Source of the DNA: Ignavibacteria bacterium
Lineage (GTDB): Bacteria > Bacteroidota > Ignavibacteria > Ignavibacteriales > Melioribacteraceae
Assembly (NCBI GenBank): GCA_016873835.1
Contig: VGVY01000001.1
Location: 62,001 to 126,000, forward strand
DNA length: 64,000 nucleotides
Direction of reading: 5' to 3'
Shown: positions 18,843 through 28,463 of the stretch, piece by piece
Layout of the letters: each line of letters starts with the position of its first letter
How positions within the stretch are numbered: position 1 is the stretch's first letter
Position numbers and translations under genes: made by a program
The notes under the pieces: model-generated
Told to the model about the DNA's origin: nothing
The model's database searches: none
The model's input: the letters and a program-made list of their open reading frames with translations, nothing else

Positions 18843-19934
18843 ATGTTTGAAATTATTTTTCTAATTGCACTCTCATTATACTTTTTACAACTAGTATTTT
18901 TTATTATTGGTGCGAGTAAAAAATATTCAAAACTTGATGTAAGCGAATTACCTTTTCTTTCAATTGTTGTAGCTGCAAGAAATGAAGAAGGTAATATTCT
19001 TGATTGTATCAAATCACTTGATGACTTAGTCTATCCATTAGATAAAATCGATATAATTATTGTTAATGATAATTCCACAGATAAAACTGGAGAATTAATA
19101 GAAAGTTTTATTAAGGATAAACCAAAATTCCGGACAATAATACCAAAGGAGTCGATTGGCAATTTAAAGGGAAAGACAAACGCATTAGCAAATGCTATAA
19201 GAATTGCTAAAGGGGAAATAATTCTTACAACTGATGCGGACTGCATAGTATCCCCTACATGGGCAAAAACTTTAGCCTCATATTTCACTAAAGAAGTAGG
19301 ATTTGTAGGAGGATTTACTACACAGCAAGACAATACTGCATTTCAAGGAATGCAAGCTGTTGACTTTATTTATTTACTTACTGTTGCCTCTGGAGCAATA
19401 AATTTGAATAAACCTCTTAGTTGTATTGGGAATAATATGGCTTATAGAAGAGATGTATATAATGAAATTGGTGGTTATGAGGGGCTTCCATTTTCGGTAA
19501 CGGAAGATTTCAATTTATTGATGGCAATTCATAAACTAAAAAAGTATAAGATTATCTATCCGCTTGATAAGGAGTCATTAGTAGTTTCAAAGCCTTGCTT
19601 GGATTGGAAAACTTTATACTGGCAGAAAAAAAGATGGGGTGTTGGAGGGATGGCAAGTGATTTAGTTGGCTATTTAGTTATGACTTGGGGTTATATTGCG
19701 CATGTGTGCATACTATTGCTGCCGTTCTTTTTTTCAATTGCTGCGTTATATTTAACGCTTTTTAAGATCATCATTGATTATTTTTTTGTTAGTCCAGTGT
19801 ATAAAAAACTTAAACTGAGGCTCAAGTTTTTTCATTTTTTAGCTTTTGAAATATATTTTATCATATATGTTATCATACTTCCATTTATAGTTTTACCAAA
19901 TAGGAAAGTCAAATGGAAGGGAAGACAATTCTAA
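18843..19934 (+). CDS. Family 2 glycosyltransferase, membrane-bound
   Basis: 363 residues. An N-terminal TM helix is followed by a GT2 domain (SIVVAARNEEGNILDCIKSL; VNDNSTDKTGE; TTDADC as the DxD-like nucleotide-sugar site; EDFNLLMAI; QKKRWGVGG as the QxxRW motif). Two or three C-terminal TM helices close the protein. This is the processive-type layout, so it may build a polysaccharide or glycolipid at the inner membrane. Divergent from rsmA. Acceptor unknown. Confidence 0.87.
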   Translation: MFEIIFLIALSLYFLQLVFFIIGASKKYSKLDVSELPFLSIVVAARNEEGNILDCIKSLDDLVYPLDKIDIIIVNDNSTDKTGELIESFIKDKPKFRTIIPKESIGNLKGKTNALANAIRIAKGEIILTTDADCIVSPTWAKTLASYFTKEVGFVGGFTTQQDNTAFQGMQAVDFIYLLTVASGAINLNKPLSCIGNNMAYRRDVYNEIGGYEGLPFSVTEDFNLLMAIHKLKKYKIIYPLDKESLVVSKPCLDWKTLYWQKKRWGVGGMASDLVGYLVMTWGYIAHVCILLLPFFFSIAALYLTLFKIIIDYFFVSPVYKKLKLRLKFFHFLAFEIYFIIYVIILPFIVLPNRKVKWKGRQF

Positions 19935-19952
19935 TAATGTTATTCGGTTTTT

Positions 19953-20780
19953 ATGAAAAATAAATTTATTCTATTAGTTATCATAATTACATCTAACTTA
20001 CTTGCTCAATCGACTGTAAATTTTTTCCCTTCGAAATTAAACGTGCATCCGTTTACTGCAAATTTTCTTGAACCTAAGCTTGGATTTCTTTTTCACTTTT
20101 CAAAAAATGATTTACGTCTTGATATCGGAAATTCACTAGATATCCTACATATTGAAAATGCTGAACAAGAAATTATTTCTATTGGAGCGGATCTTTTCAC
20201 TTATTCGTTATTAAGAGGTGAAGAAAAATTCCATTTTCCAGTCGACGCAATTGATTATTTATTTGGACTTAACGCTTCTTACAAAAGAATTAAAGAGAAT
20301 TATGAATATGGATTTCGTTTTCGATTAAGTCACATTAGCGCTCATTTTGTAGATGGTCATTATGATGGTCCAAATCAGCAATGGAGAGGTATGGTAAACC
20401 CAATTGTATACAGTAGAGAATTTATTGAACTAATGCCTTTTTATACCTTTAATTCTTTTCGGGTATATGCTGGAATTACATTTATCTTTCATATCGATCC
20501 GGCAGAATTAGGAAAAACTGATTTTCAAATTGGATGTGACTATTTCTTGAATGAAATTTTTTCAAATTCTTGTGTACCATTTTTCGCTTACGATTTAAAG
20601 CTTAACAAAATTGATAAATATGCTGCAAACAATACATTGATGGCTGGATTGAAATTCGGTAAACCCTTCTCGAAAGGATTTAAATTATATTTTCAATACT
20701 ATTCTGGTAAAAATTTTCATGGTGAGTATTATTATGAAAACAAAAAATATTTTTCATTCGGCTTAAATTTGGATTTATAA
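19953..20780 (+). CDS. Outer-membrane protein, probable DUF1207 family
   Basis: 275 residues with a signal peptide ending near residue 19 (NLLAQ|S). The rest looks like paired beta-strands of an outer-membrane barrel, with the stretch FRFRLSHISAHFVDGHYD and an aromatic last strand (KKYFSFGLNLDL). The former resembles DUF1207 proteins of Bacteroidota and Chlorobi; this assignment is from memory of the family pattern. Function unknown. Located 18 bp after the GT2 gene and 1 bp before the S2P gene, so probably co-transcribed with both. Confidence 0.6.
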   Translation: MKNKFILLVIIITSNLLAQSTVNFFPSKLNVHPFTANFLEPKLGFLFHFSKNDLRLDIGNSLDILHIENAEQEIISIGADLFTYSLLRGEEKFHFPVDAIDYLFGLNASYKRIKENYEYGFRFRLSHISAHFVDGHYDGPNQQWRGMVNPIVYSREFIELMPFYTFNSFRVYAGITFIFHIDPAELGKTDFQIGCDYFLNEIFSNSCVPFFAYDLKLNKIDKYAANNTLMAGLKFGKPFSKGFKLYFQYYSGKNFHGEYYYENKKYFSFGLNLDL

Positions 20781-20781
20781 A

Positions 20782-21783
20782 ATGAGCAATACTTTTTCCG
20801 ATTACTCACAATCATCTGCAATTATTCCACAAAAGAAAAATTCGTTCATTATTCACATAATACTGTTTATCATTACATTCATAACTACAATCATTGCCGG
20901 CTTAGAGTGGACAACCGGCAAAATGGGTCCATATGAATTCAATGATCTTGTTCATGGACTTCCATATTCCCTATCAATTCTTTTTATTTTAGCGTGTCAT
21001 GAGTTTGGTCATTATTTTGCAGCAGTATATCATAATGTAAAAGCTACACTTCCATTTTTCATACCATTTCCACCAATCGCTGGGTTTTTCAATTTTGGGA
21101 CGATGGGTGCTGTGATAAAAACCAAATCAGTAATTCCAAATAATAAAGCCATGTTCGATATTGGTGTTGCTGGTCCTATTGCTGGATTTATTGCATGCTT
21201 AATTGTATTGATTTATGGTTTTACTCATTTACCCACTGTCGATTATATTTTAAAAATTCACCCGGATTATTTTAGTCCTGAATATGGAAAGGAAGGGATT
21301 AATTTAGAATTTGGCAGTACTTTTCTTTTTGAAATTCTACGATATCTATTTACAAACCCTCAAGATTTCATTCCTCCAATGTCTGAAATTTATCATTATC
21401 CCTATTTGTGCGTTGGCTGGTTTGGTTTATTTGTAACAGCGATGAATTTAATTCCAGTTGGTCAGCTGGATGGCGGACATATTCTTTACGGGATGTTTGG
21501 TGATAAGATTCATGAAGCTTTTGCAAGCATTGCAATGTTACTGCTCGGTGCGTTAGGGCTAATTGGGCTGCTGAATGCTTTTATAAATTTAAATATAACT
21601 TTCGGTTGGAGCGGTTGGTTATTTTGGGCGTTCATTTTATATTTCTTCATTAAAGTGAAGCATCCCCCGGTTCCTTATTTCGAAAAACTAGATATTAGAA
21701 GAAGAATTATTGGTTATTTAGCTATGTTGATTTTTATACTGTCATTTTCGCCAACGCCATTTATTATATCTCTAACTAATTAG
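20782..21783 (+). CDS. Site-2 protease-like M50 membrane metallopeptidase
   Basis: 333 residues, about seven TM helices. Zinc ligands are H73 and H77 in CHEFGHYFAA and Asp230 in NLIPVGQLDGGHI, the family M50 arrangement. A PFFIPFPP loop and GVAGPIAGF TM segment follow the first motif, as in the FtsH-independent S2P group of Bacteroidota and plants (EGY-like). It would cleave TM segments of other membrane proteins inside the bilayer. No PDZ domain is seen, so it is not RseP. Last of the GT2-DUF1207-S2P run. Confidence 0.9.
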   Translation: MSNTFSDYSQSSAIIPQKKNSFIIHIILFIITFITTIIAGLEWTTGKMGPYEFNDLVHGLPYSLSILFILACHEFGHYFAAVYHNVKATLPFFIPFPPIAGFFNFGTMGAVIKTKSVIPNNKAMFDIGVAGPIAGFIACLIVLIYGFTHLPTVDYILKIHPDYFSPEYGKEGINLEFGSTFLFEILRYLFTNPQDFIPPMSEIYHYPYLCVGWFGLFVTAMNLIPVGQLDGGHILYGMFGDKIHEAFASIAMLLLGALGLIGLLNAFINLNITFGWSGWLFWAFILYFFIKVKHPPVPYFEKLDIRRRIIGYLAMLIFILSFSPTPFIISLTN

Positions 21784-21798
21784 TGATTGAAAAGTAAC

Positions 21799-21830
21799 TT
21801 GACTTGTGTGCAAATGATTAATTACCTTTG
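21799..21830 (+). promoter_or_regulatory. Bacteroidota-type promoter of the T9SS-related cluster
   Basis: TTG (21799-21801), 21 bp, then TACCTTTG (21823-21830), an exact match to the -7 TAnnTTTG consensus known from Bacteroidota. It sits in a 119-bp gap with transcription expected near 21837, ahead of the lipoprotein gene. No other clear signal is in the gap. Confidence 0.55.
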
Positions 21831-21902
21831 CCATGAAAAAAAGAGGAAGTTATAGAGACACTGTTACAATTTTATATTTTTTAATGAAACAGCTTAAACT
21901 CT

Positions 21903-22790
21903 ATGATTAATTCTTTTTTAATACATACCAAATCCGCATTCCTTATGATTATGAAATTATGCCCGCTTAGAGTTTTTGCTTTTATATTTTTTTCAATTGG
22001 ATTATTGTTAATTACATCTTGCGATGAAATAGGGAATGAAACAATTGAACAAACGACATTAGAATATAAGATTATTGGGATCACTGCCCCTACAAATTAT
22101 TTCTATTCTGCTTCTGACTCGTTATTGATAACATCAATTCAGTTTCAAGATTCAGACAACATTGATAAAATTTGGGCTAGTATTAAATCTATAGATAGTA
22201 AAGTTACTATAACATCGAGATCTGATCTTTTTGATGACGGGAATAATCAAAAAAATGGCGATGTAAAAGCAAATGACAATATATATTCTGGAAGGATTGC
22301 AGTAAGTAAAAAATATTCTTCTGGTAAATATCACATCGAATATTTTCTTGAGGATAAAGTCCGAAAATCTCCGGAGAACGTTACTAAAGTAGCATCACAC
22401 ATTTTTAATTATAATAATAACCAAATTCAGTATTCTCCAATTATTTCTAATTTGTCAATTCCTAATGCTGTTAATCGTGAACAGTCCTTTGTATTTACAA
22501 TTAAGGTTGAAGATCAAAATGGCCTTGCAGACATTTCACAAGTATATTTTAAGCTTTATAGACCAGATGGTTCATTGGTTGATCCACAAAACGGATTAGG
22601 TTATTTCTTAATGGTTGATGATGGAAATTTAAATGTATATGGCGATCAAATTGCCGGTGATGGGATTTACTCATTCAAAAATTTATTCAGTGCTACAGCT
22701 CAACTAGGAAAATGGAAATTTGAATTCCAAGCTGCTGATAGATCAAATAGAACTAGTAATATTATTATTCATGAAATGACTGTTAATTAA
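21903..22790 (+). CDS. Lipoprotein of unknown function
   Basis: 295 residues from the first ATG, but ATGs at 21945 and 21951 are also in frame. The second of these would place a clean lipoprotein signal peptide at the N-terminus with lipobox LLITSC, Cys at residue 24 (residue 40 from the first ATG), followed by Asp-Glu. The mature part has two repeats of an Ig-like beta-domain type (SNLSIPNAVNREQSFVFTIKVED; GIYSFKNLFSATAQ) with DGxxxxGD loops. Immediately followed by the sorting-domain protein, so the two probably act together at the cell surface. Confidence 0.75.
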   Translation: MINSFLIHTKSAFLMIMKLCPLRVFAFIFFSIGLLLITSCDEIGNETIEQTTLEYKIIGITAPTNYFYSASDSLLITSIQFQDSDNIDKIWASIKSIDSKVTITSRSDLFDDGNNQKNGDVKANDNIYSGRIAVSKKYSSGKYHIEYFLEDKVRKSPENVTKVASHIFNYNNNQIQYSPIISNLSIPNAVNREQSFVFTIKVEDQNGLADISQVYFKLYRPDGSLVDPQNGLGYFLMVDDGNLNVYGDQIAGDGIYSFKNLFSATAQLGKWKFEFQAADRSNRTSNIIIHEMTVN

Positions 22791-22792
22791 CC

Positions 22793-24376
22793 ATGATAAA
22801 CTTTTTTTCTAATAATAAGAATTACATATTGATTGTTAGCATTGTATGCTTGGCAGCTTCTTTAAATGCACAAAACTTACCATTGGATTTTAAGCTAAGT
22901 ACAAATGTATTGAATAAAACCGCAGATAAAACTCCGCTTGGTAATACTGTTGAAAAAATTGAATTTGTTGCTGATACAATTTGGATAGCAACTTCAAAAG
23001 GATTAAGCAAATCAACAGATAACGGAAATTCATGGACCAACTTCTATAAAACAGAAGCATTTGGAGAAGAAGGAATTTCTGCTATTGGTTACCAGAATGG
23101 TGTTGTTTGGACTTCTACATGGCATCTGGAAGAATTATTTGGAAGTAGCATAGGTGTTGGCTCTGGATTACGTTATTCTGCATCTGGTGGAAAATCTTGG
23201 ATTAAAATTGAACAACCGGTTGATAATAAATCTGATACGATCATTGTTTATGGTAACAATAATTTGAAAGCAAATCCTACTACTGTTCCACAAGAAAATT
23301 TTATTTATGATTTAGCTTTCACAACAAATACTATTTGGTATGCCGCTAAAGCTGGCGGATTAAGAAAATCGACTGACATGGGTAAAACATGGAAGAAAAT
23401 TGTTCTTCCACCTGATAATCTCAATTCTATAAAACCAACAGATCAGTTAAATTTCAAGTATGACCCAAGTATTCATTTGAATCATAGAGTATTTTCAATT
23501 TTGGTTATTGATGATAACACACTTTATGTCGGCACAGCAAATGGGATTAATAAAACTACTGACGGTGGAATTTCTTGGGTAAAGTTCAATCATACAAATC
23601 AATCTAAACCGATAAGCGGAAATTTCGTTCTTTCTCTTGAGCAAAATAAATTTGATAATTCTATTTGGGCTGCAACGTGGAAAGCAGAAGGAGCTACTGA
23701 GTATTGGGCAGTTAGCTCCTCAACCAATAGTGGCAATACTTGGGAAACTTATTTATCTGATTCACGAACATTGGACTTTGGTTTCAAATATATTCAACAG
23801 AATAATCAGATAATTTCTGCAGATATATTTGCAGCAACTCAAGACGGGATGTTCCGTTCCAGCAATAATGGTATTACTTGGATTTCAGCACCAACAATTG
23901 TTGATCAAGCTACTAACATTTCATTAGGGACAAGACATTTTAGAACTGTTGAAGTAAAAAAGAAGAATGATAACACATATGATATTTGGCTAGGTTCAAA
24001 TCGTGGACTTGCAAGACTTAACGAATCAACTGGATTTTGGACTGGAATTTGGAAAGTGTTTCTTGCTTCGCCAGAATTGAAATCAATTACAGAAGTGTTT
24101 GCTTTTCCAAATCCTTTTTCGCCTCTTAAAGAAAAAACCAATATTAAGTATGGTACAACACAATCAACTAATGTAACTATAAGATTATTTGATTTTGGTA
24201 TGAACTTAATCAAAACTTTAATTCAAAACGCTCCTCGTGGTGAAAGTACAGAACAAATTGAAACTTGGGATGGAAAAGATGAATTTGGTAAAGTTGTACC
24301 AAACGGAGTATACTTCTATCGGTTGGATTTTGGCAACGGTGAACCGTTATTCGGCAAATTAATTGTATTAATGTAA
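22793..24376 (+). CDS. Surface protein with Asp-box repeats and T9SS type A sorting domain
   Basis: 527 residues. Signal peptide ends near residue 26 (SLNAQ|N). The body shows six degenerate Asp-box/BNR-like repeats (NGNSWTNF, GGKSWIKI, MGKTWKKI, GGISWVKF, SGNTWETY, NGITWISA), as in beta-propeller glycosidase-like proteins. The last ~85 residues have the FlgD-like/T9SS C-terminal domain pattern FPNPFSP .. VTIRLFDFGMN .. WDGKDEFGKVVPNGVYFYRL .. GKLIVLM. The expected route is Sec, then T9SS with the sorting domain as signal. Catalytic residues are not visible, so it may bind instead of cut. Two PorV/PorQ-type genes follow. Confidence 0.8.
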   Translation: MINFFSNNKNYILIVSIVCLAASLNAQNLPLDFKLSTNVLNKTADKTPLGNTVEKIEFVADTIWIATSKGLSKSTDNGNSWTNFYKTEAFGEEGISAIGYQNGVVWTSTWHLEELFGSSIGVGSGLRYSASGGKSWIKIEQPVDNKSDTIIVYGNNNLKANPTTVPQENFIYDLAFTTNTIWYAAKAGGLRKSTDMGKTWKKIVLPPDNLNSIKPTDQLNFKYDPSIHLNHRVFSILVIDDNTLYVGTANGINKTTDGGISWVKFNHTNQSKPISGNFVLSLEQNKFDNSIWAATWKAEGATEYWAVSSSTNSGNTWETYLSDSRTLDFGFKYIQQNNQIISADIFAATQDGMFRSSNNGITWISAPTIVDQATNISLGTRHFRTVEVKKKNDNTYDIWLGSNRGLARLNESTGFWTGIWKVFLASPELKSITEVFAFPNPFSPLKEKTNIKYGTTQSTNVTIRLFDFGMNLIKTLIQNAPRGESTEQIETWDGKDEFGKVVPNGVYFYRLDFGNGEPLFGKLIVLM

Positions 24377-24388
24377 AATGAGCAATAT

Positions 24389-25381
24389 GTGAAAAAAACT
24401 CTAATTCTAATATTACTTTATTGCACTGCATTTGCTCAGTCAAAAGTTGATGAAATTAACAGTATGCCCGGTGTTTTTAGTCGAATGGGATTTGGTGCTC
24501 GTGGAATAGGAATGGGCAATGCAATCTCTTCAATAACATCTGGAAATTTAGTTTCATATTACAATCCAGCCTTGCCAGTTTTTCAGGAAGGAAATTTATT
24601 TCAAACTTCTTATTCATTTTTAAGTTTGGATAGATCGCTTAATTTTTTGAATTTTACTCGAAAATTTGAGTTCGGAAAAGTTGAAGCAGACGATGGAACT
24701 ACAAAACCAAGATCAATAGCTGGAATTAGTGCCGGCATAATTAACTCTGGTGTTTCAAATATTGATGGTAGAGATAATCAAGGGCGAAAATTTGCAACTT
24801 TATCTACATCAGAGAATCAATTCTTTGTTGCTGTTGCAAATCGATTTTCAGATAGACTAGCAATTGGAATTGCATTTAAATTTTACCATTACAAACTATA
24901 TGAAAATTTTACATCTAGCGGACTTGGTTTTGATGTTGGTGCAATTTATAGTTATAATGAATCACTCACTGTTGCTCTAATGATTTCAGACCTTAACACC
25001 AAATATGAATGGGATAGCGGAGCAATTTATGGTTCTTCCGGCACTACGACAAAGAATAGATTTCCTCTTCTAAAAAAACTCGGTGTTTCATACAGATTCA
25101 AAGAGCAAAAAATAATTGCTGCAATAGAAATTGAAAACAGCAATGCTAAAACAAATTATTTAAGGGTTGGAGCAGAATACAATATTTATCAAGATTTATT
25201 TTTCAGAGCTGGGTTGGATAAGCTGAATTTATCAAACTTTGAAAATTCGGTTCGACCTTCAATTGGGTTTTCTTATTTTTATAACGTAAGATCATTGAGA
25301 CTCGGATTAGACTACGCTTTTGTTTTAGAACCCTATTCTTCGAGTGATCAACATATAATTGGTGTAAATATTAATTTTTAA
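24389..25381 (+). CDS. PorV/PorQ family outer-membrane barrel protein
   Basis: 330 residues. GTG start. Signal peptide ends near residue 17 (CTAFAQ|S). N-terminal ARGIGMGNAISSITSGNLVSYYNPALP is the FadL/UPF0164/PorV-PorQ-type barrel motif, and the C-terminus ends in an aromatic strand (HIIGVNINF). PorV is an outer-membrane part of the T9SS that hands cargo to the attachment complex; PorQ relatives are linked to cargo modification. Directly after the sorting-domain protein, so a dedicated cargo-handling role is reasonable inference. Confidence 0.75.
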   Translation: MKKTLILILLYCTAFAQSKVDEINSMPGVFSRMGFGARGIGMGNAISSITSGNLVSYYNPALPVFQEGNLFQTSYSFLSLDRSLNFLNFTRKFEFGKVEADDGTTKPRSIAGISAGIINSGVSNIDGRDNQGRKFATLSTSENQFFVAVANRFSDRLAIGIAFKFYHYKLYENFTSSGLGFDVGAIYSYNESLTVALMISDLNTKYEWDSGAIYGSSGTTTKNRFPLLKKLGVSYRFKEQKIIAAIEIENSNAKTNYLRVGAEYNIYQDLFFRAGLDKLNLSNFENSVRPSIGFSYFYNVRSLRLGLDYAFVLEPYSSSDQHIIGVNINF

Positions 25382-25384
25382 ATT

Positions 25385-26287
25385 ATGAAAAAAGCATTAT
25401 TCTTTTTTTATTTTCTTACTACAATAGCATATGCTCAAACATCGAGTAGCTCAGGCTTATCGTTCCTAAAACTTGGTTCCGGAGCAAAAAATATTGCAAT
25501 GAGTGATCTTGGTGTTGTTGGAAATAATGATTTATCATCAGCTTATTACAATCCTTCTTTATTAATTCATAACAATACTTCTCAAATTTCTTTTACACAT
25601 AATAGTCTGTACATCGATTTATCATCAGAAGTTGTGAATGCTAGTTTCAGATTGTTTGGTATACCGTTCGTATTAGGTTTGAATACTACAACTATTTCTA
25701 ATATTGAGGTGCGCTCTCGTCCTGGAGAAATTGAATCAACTTTTAATGCAAATTACTTTTCTGCTGGAATATCTACAGCATTTAGTTTTTGGGAAAATAT
25801 TAATACTGGAATTACATTCAAATTTATTTATGAAAATCTGTTTAGTGATGAAGCCTCAGGATTCGGAATTGACTTAGGTGCAACTTATTCTGCGCTGATG
25901 GACAACTTTACCTTAGGTGCTTCTTTAAGAAACATTGGTTCAATGAACCAATTACGATTAGAATCTACAAAACTGCCAATTGATCTTAGAGCCGGTGCAC
26001 AGTATAAACTTGATTTTAATGATTATATGATTTCTCTTAATTCTATAGCCGGAATTCAAAAATATTTACACGAGAGTGGAATTCATGCTCATTTAGGCGG
26101 CGAACTTTCATATAATAAATCATTCTTTCTTAGAATTGGTTTCATTTCTGGACATGACTCCAAGAACCTAAGTACTGGTTTTGGAATTTTGTGGAAAAGC
26201 TTAAATATTGATTATGCATATGTTCCAGTTAAATATGGTCTTGGAGATTATCATATACTAACATTTATATATACATTTGATAATTGA
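25385..26287 (+). CDS. Second PorV/PorQ family outer-membrane barrel protein
   Basis: 300 residues, starting 3 bp after the first PorV/PorQ gene and sharing its layout: signal peptide ending near residue 18 (AYAQ|T), then GLSFLKLGSGAKNIAMSDLG and SSAYYNPSLL, then alternating strands and an aromatic last strand. The pair look like diverged paralogs; the second is shorter. Probably ends the lipoprotein/T9SS operon: an 84-bp gap follows with no obvious signal. Whether it is functional PorV, PorQ or another UPF0164 member is not decided by sequence. Confidence 0.75.
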   Translation: MKKALFFFYFLTTIAYAQTSSSSGLSFLKLGSGAKNIAMSDLGVVGNNDLSSAYYNPSLLIHNNTSQISFTHNSLYIDLSSEVVNASFRLFGIPFVLGLNTTTISNIEVRSRPGEIESTFNANYFSAGISTAFSFWENINTGITFKFIYENLFSDEASGFGIDLGATYSALMDNFTLGASLRNIGSMNQLRLESTKLPIDLRAGAQYKLDFNDYMISLNSIAGIQKYLHESGIHAHLGGELSYNKSFFLRIGFISGHDSKNLSTGFGILWKSLNIDYAYVPVKYGLGDYHILTFIYTFDN

Positions 26288-26371
26288 GGCTGCAATTTTA
26301 CTTTCTACAAACATCAATTCGCTGTTTAAATCAAATTCATTATTTTTACAAAAATTATAATTAGTGATATT

Positions 26372-27334
26372 TTGATAGAAGTAATAAAATATACCGAAGA
26401 ATGGAATGAAAAGTGGGATGACTTTGTTCATTCTTCAAACAATGGAACGATGTTTCATCTTCAAAAGTTTCTCGAATATCATGTTCCTGGGAAGTTTCAG
26501 TTTAATCATTTATTATTTATTAAAAAGAAAAAAATATTTGCTGTTTTACCTGGTTCATTAATTGATGGAGTATTTGAGTCTCCGATTGGTGCAAGTTATG
26601 GGTCAATCGTTACAAAGGATATAAAATTTTTTGAAGCAATGGAAATTGTCTCTTCACTATTGGAATATGGCAGAAAAAATAGAATCAGAGAATTTTTACT
26701 AACTCCAGCGCCAATGATTTATGAAAAGTATCAAAATCAGAATTTAGATTTTGCTATGTTATGGCAAGGTTTCAATTTCCAGCTGCACTATATTTCAAGT
26801 GCTATTAAACTACATGATGAAAAAGAAATTTTAGAGAGGTTTTCGCCCACTGTCCGTAGAAATATCAGAAAGACATTTAATGATTTCAAGTTAAGAGTGG
26901 AAGTGAATGATAAGTATGATGAATTTTATCCCATTTTAGTTGAGAACAAAGCTCGTCACGGCGTAAAGCCGACACATTCATACGAAGATTTAATAAAACT
27001 GAAAAAGTTACTGCCCAATAGATTGAAACTATTTATGGTTTATCATGAAGAAGAGCCGATTGGCGGTTCACTTATGTTTTATCCAAATAGACAAGTCGCG
27101 TTGTGTTTTTATAATATGTTGAAGTACGAATATTCTGATTATAAACCGATTCATAGAGTAATGTATGAAGTTGTTAAAGATGCTAAAGAAAATGGATACC
27201 AGTATGTAGATATTGGGGTGTCACAAGATACTAAAGCAGTTAACCCAATGACTCCATCTATGAGCTTGATAGAATTCAAAGAGAAGTTTGACGCAAAAAC
27301 AATTATGCGAAATACCTTTCATATCAAACTATAA
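26372..27334 (+). CDS. FemAB/GNAT-like acyltransferase
   Basis: 320 residues; two GNAT-like folds typical of the FemAB-type superfamily can be followed: an N-terminal one with GTMFHLQKFLEYH and PIGASYGSIV, and a C-terminal one with EEPIGGSLMFYPNRQVALCFYN and GYQYVDIGVSQD. Members transfer amino acids from aminoacyl-tRNA to peptidoglycan stems or acyl groups to surface sugars. It is followed 8 bp later by two glycosyltransferase genes, so a role in surface polysaccharide or cell wall is likely. Start is TTG at 26372; an ATG is not available nearby. Substrate unknown. Confidence 0.75.
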   Translation: MIEVIKYTEEWNEKWDDFVHSSNNGTMFHLQKFLEYHVPGKFQFNHLLFIKKKKIFAVLPGSLIDGVFESPIGASYGSIVTKDIKFFEAMEIVSSLLEYGRKNRIREFLLTPAPMIYEKYQNQNLDFAMLWQGFNFQLHYISSAIKLHDEKEILERFSPTVRRNIRKTFNDFKLRVEVNDKYDEFYPILVENKARHGVKPTHSYEDLIKLKKLLPNRLKLFMVYHEEEPIGGSLMFYPNRQVALCFYNMLKYEYSDYKPIHRVMYEVVKDAKENGYQYVDIGVSQDTKAVNPMTPSMSLIEFKEKFDAKTIMRNTFHIKL

Positions 27335-27342
27335 TTTTTCAG

Positions 27343-28461
27343 ATGCAGATAAAAAAAGTTTGCATAGCATTTCTTGGTAATTCACTTCATGATTCTCGAA
27401 TTGTCAATCTTACAAATTCACTTAAAGAAGAGAAATGTACCGTATCAGTTATTTCATTTGATTGGTTTATTTCTGATAATGAATATTTTGATGATACATA
27501 TAAAATATTCAAACTTCATAAAGGTCATTACTCTTTATTTTTCTATTTGAGGTTTGCATATCTTTTAATAAAGGAGTTATTTAAAAATAAATCTGACATT
27601 TACTTTGCGGAAGATTTGTACACTCTGCCATTCGTAGCAACGATTGCAAAAATTAGAAAAGCTAAATTATATTACAACAGCCGTGAACTATATGCATTCT
27701 TAGGAGGATTGAGGAATAGACCTTTCTTACAAAAAATGGTGAAATCAATTGAGCAATTTTATATTAAAAAGGTTGACTTGGTGCTTACAACTGGAGAAAT
27801 GGATTCAGAATTTTTAAAGAAATTTTATAAGATTACAAACACAATTGAAATTAGAAATATTCCTTTACTGCAAATGCCAGCACAGACTGTTAATTATAGA
27901 GAAATGTTTGATATACCAAGGAATAGTTTAATTATGATTTATCAAGGAGTTTTGTTAGTAGGGAGAGGAATTCCAATCATTTTACAAGCTATGAAAGAAC
28001 TGCCGGAACTTTATTTAATTATAATTGGTGACGGTGAACAGAAAAATAATTTTGCACAAATGACAACTGAATTAGGTATTTCATACCGTGTATTTTTTAT
28101 TGGGACAATAAATCAGAAAGAATTAATCAACTTTACAGCCGGCGGTGATATCGGTCTTTCATTAATTGAAAATATTAGCATCAGTTATTATCATGCATTA
28201 CCTAATAAATTATTTGAATACATCATGGCTGGTATTCCAGTTCTTGCCAGTGCTCTTCCTCAAATGAAAAAAATCATTGATGATTATAATGTTGGCGAAA
28301 CAATTCAATTAGAAAAATCTGAAGAACTCATTAACTCTCTTAGTAAATGGATTGATCAGCCACTACTTCTAAAAGAATATAAAAAGAATTGCTTAGTTGC
28401 AGCTCAAGAATTGAATTGGCAAAGCGAGTTCAAAAGAGTCCGTAATATTTTATTGTATTAA
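27343..28461 (+). CDS. Family 4 glycosyltransferase
   Basis: 372 residues, GT-B fold. The N-terminal half has a weak start (CIAFLGNSLHDSRIVNL), and the C-terminal half shows the GT4 nucleotide-sugar motifs: YQGVLLVGRGIPIILQAM, LIIIGDGEQ and the EX7E-type region around NKLFEYIMAGIPVLAS. Cytosolic or peripheral. It lies 8 bp after the FemAB-like gene and 2 bp before a GT9, so these three genes form a small surface-glycan run. Donor and acceptor unknown. Confidence 0.88.
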   Translation: MQIKKVCIAFLGNSLHDSRIVNLTNSLKEEKCTVSVISFDWFISDNEYFDDTYKIFKLHKGHYSLFFYLRFAYLLIKELFKNKSDIYFAEDLYTLPFVATIAKIRKAKLYYNSRELYAFLGGLRNRPFLQKMVKSIEQFYIKKVDLVLTTGEMDSEFLKKFYKITNTIEIRNIPLLQMPAQTVNYREMFDIPRNSLIMIYQGVLLVGRGIPIILQAMKELPELYLIIIGDGEQKNNFAQMTTELGISYRVFFIGTINQKELINFTAGGDIGLSLIENISISYYHALPNKLFEYIMAGIPVLASALPQMKKIIDDYNVGETIQLEKSEELINSLSKWIDQPLLLKEYKKNCLVAAQELNWQSEFKRVRNILLY

Positions 28462-28463
28462 TA

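Noticed and set aside
21833-21910. 25-codon leader reading frame before the lipoprotein gene
   Set aside because: Its ATG lies upstream of the expected transcription start of the promoter at 21799-21830, it overlaps the next start codon, and the peptide has no recognisable feature.
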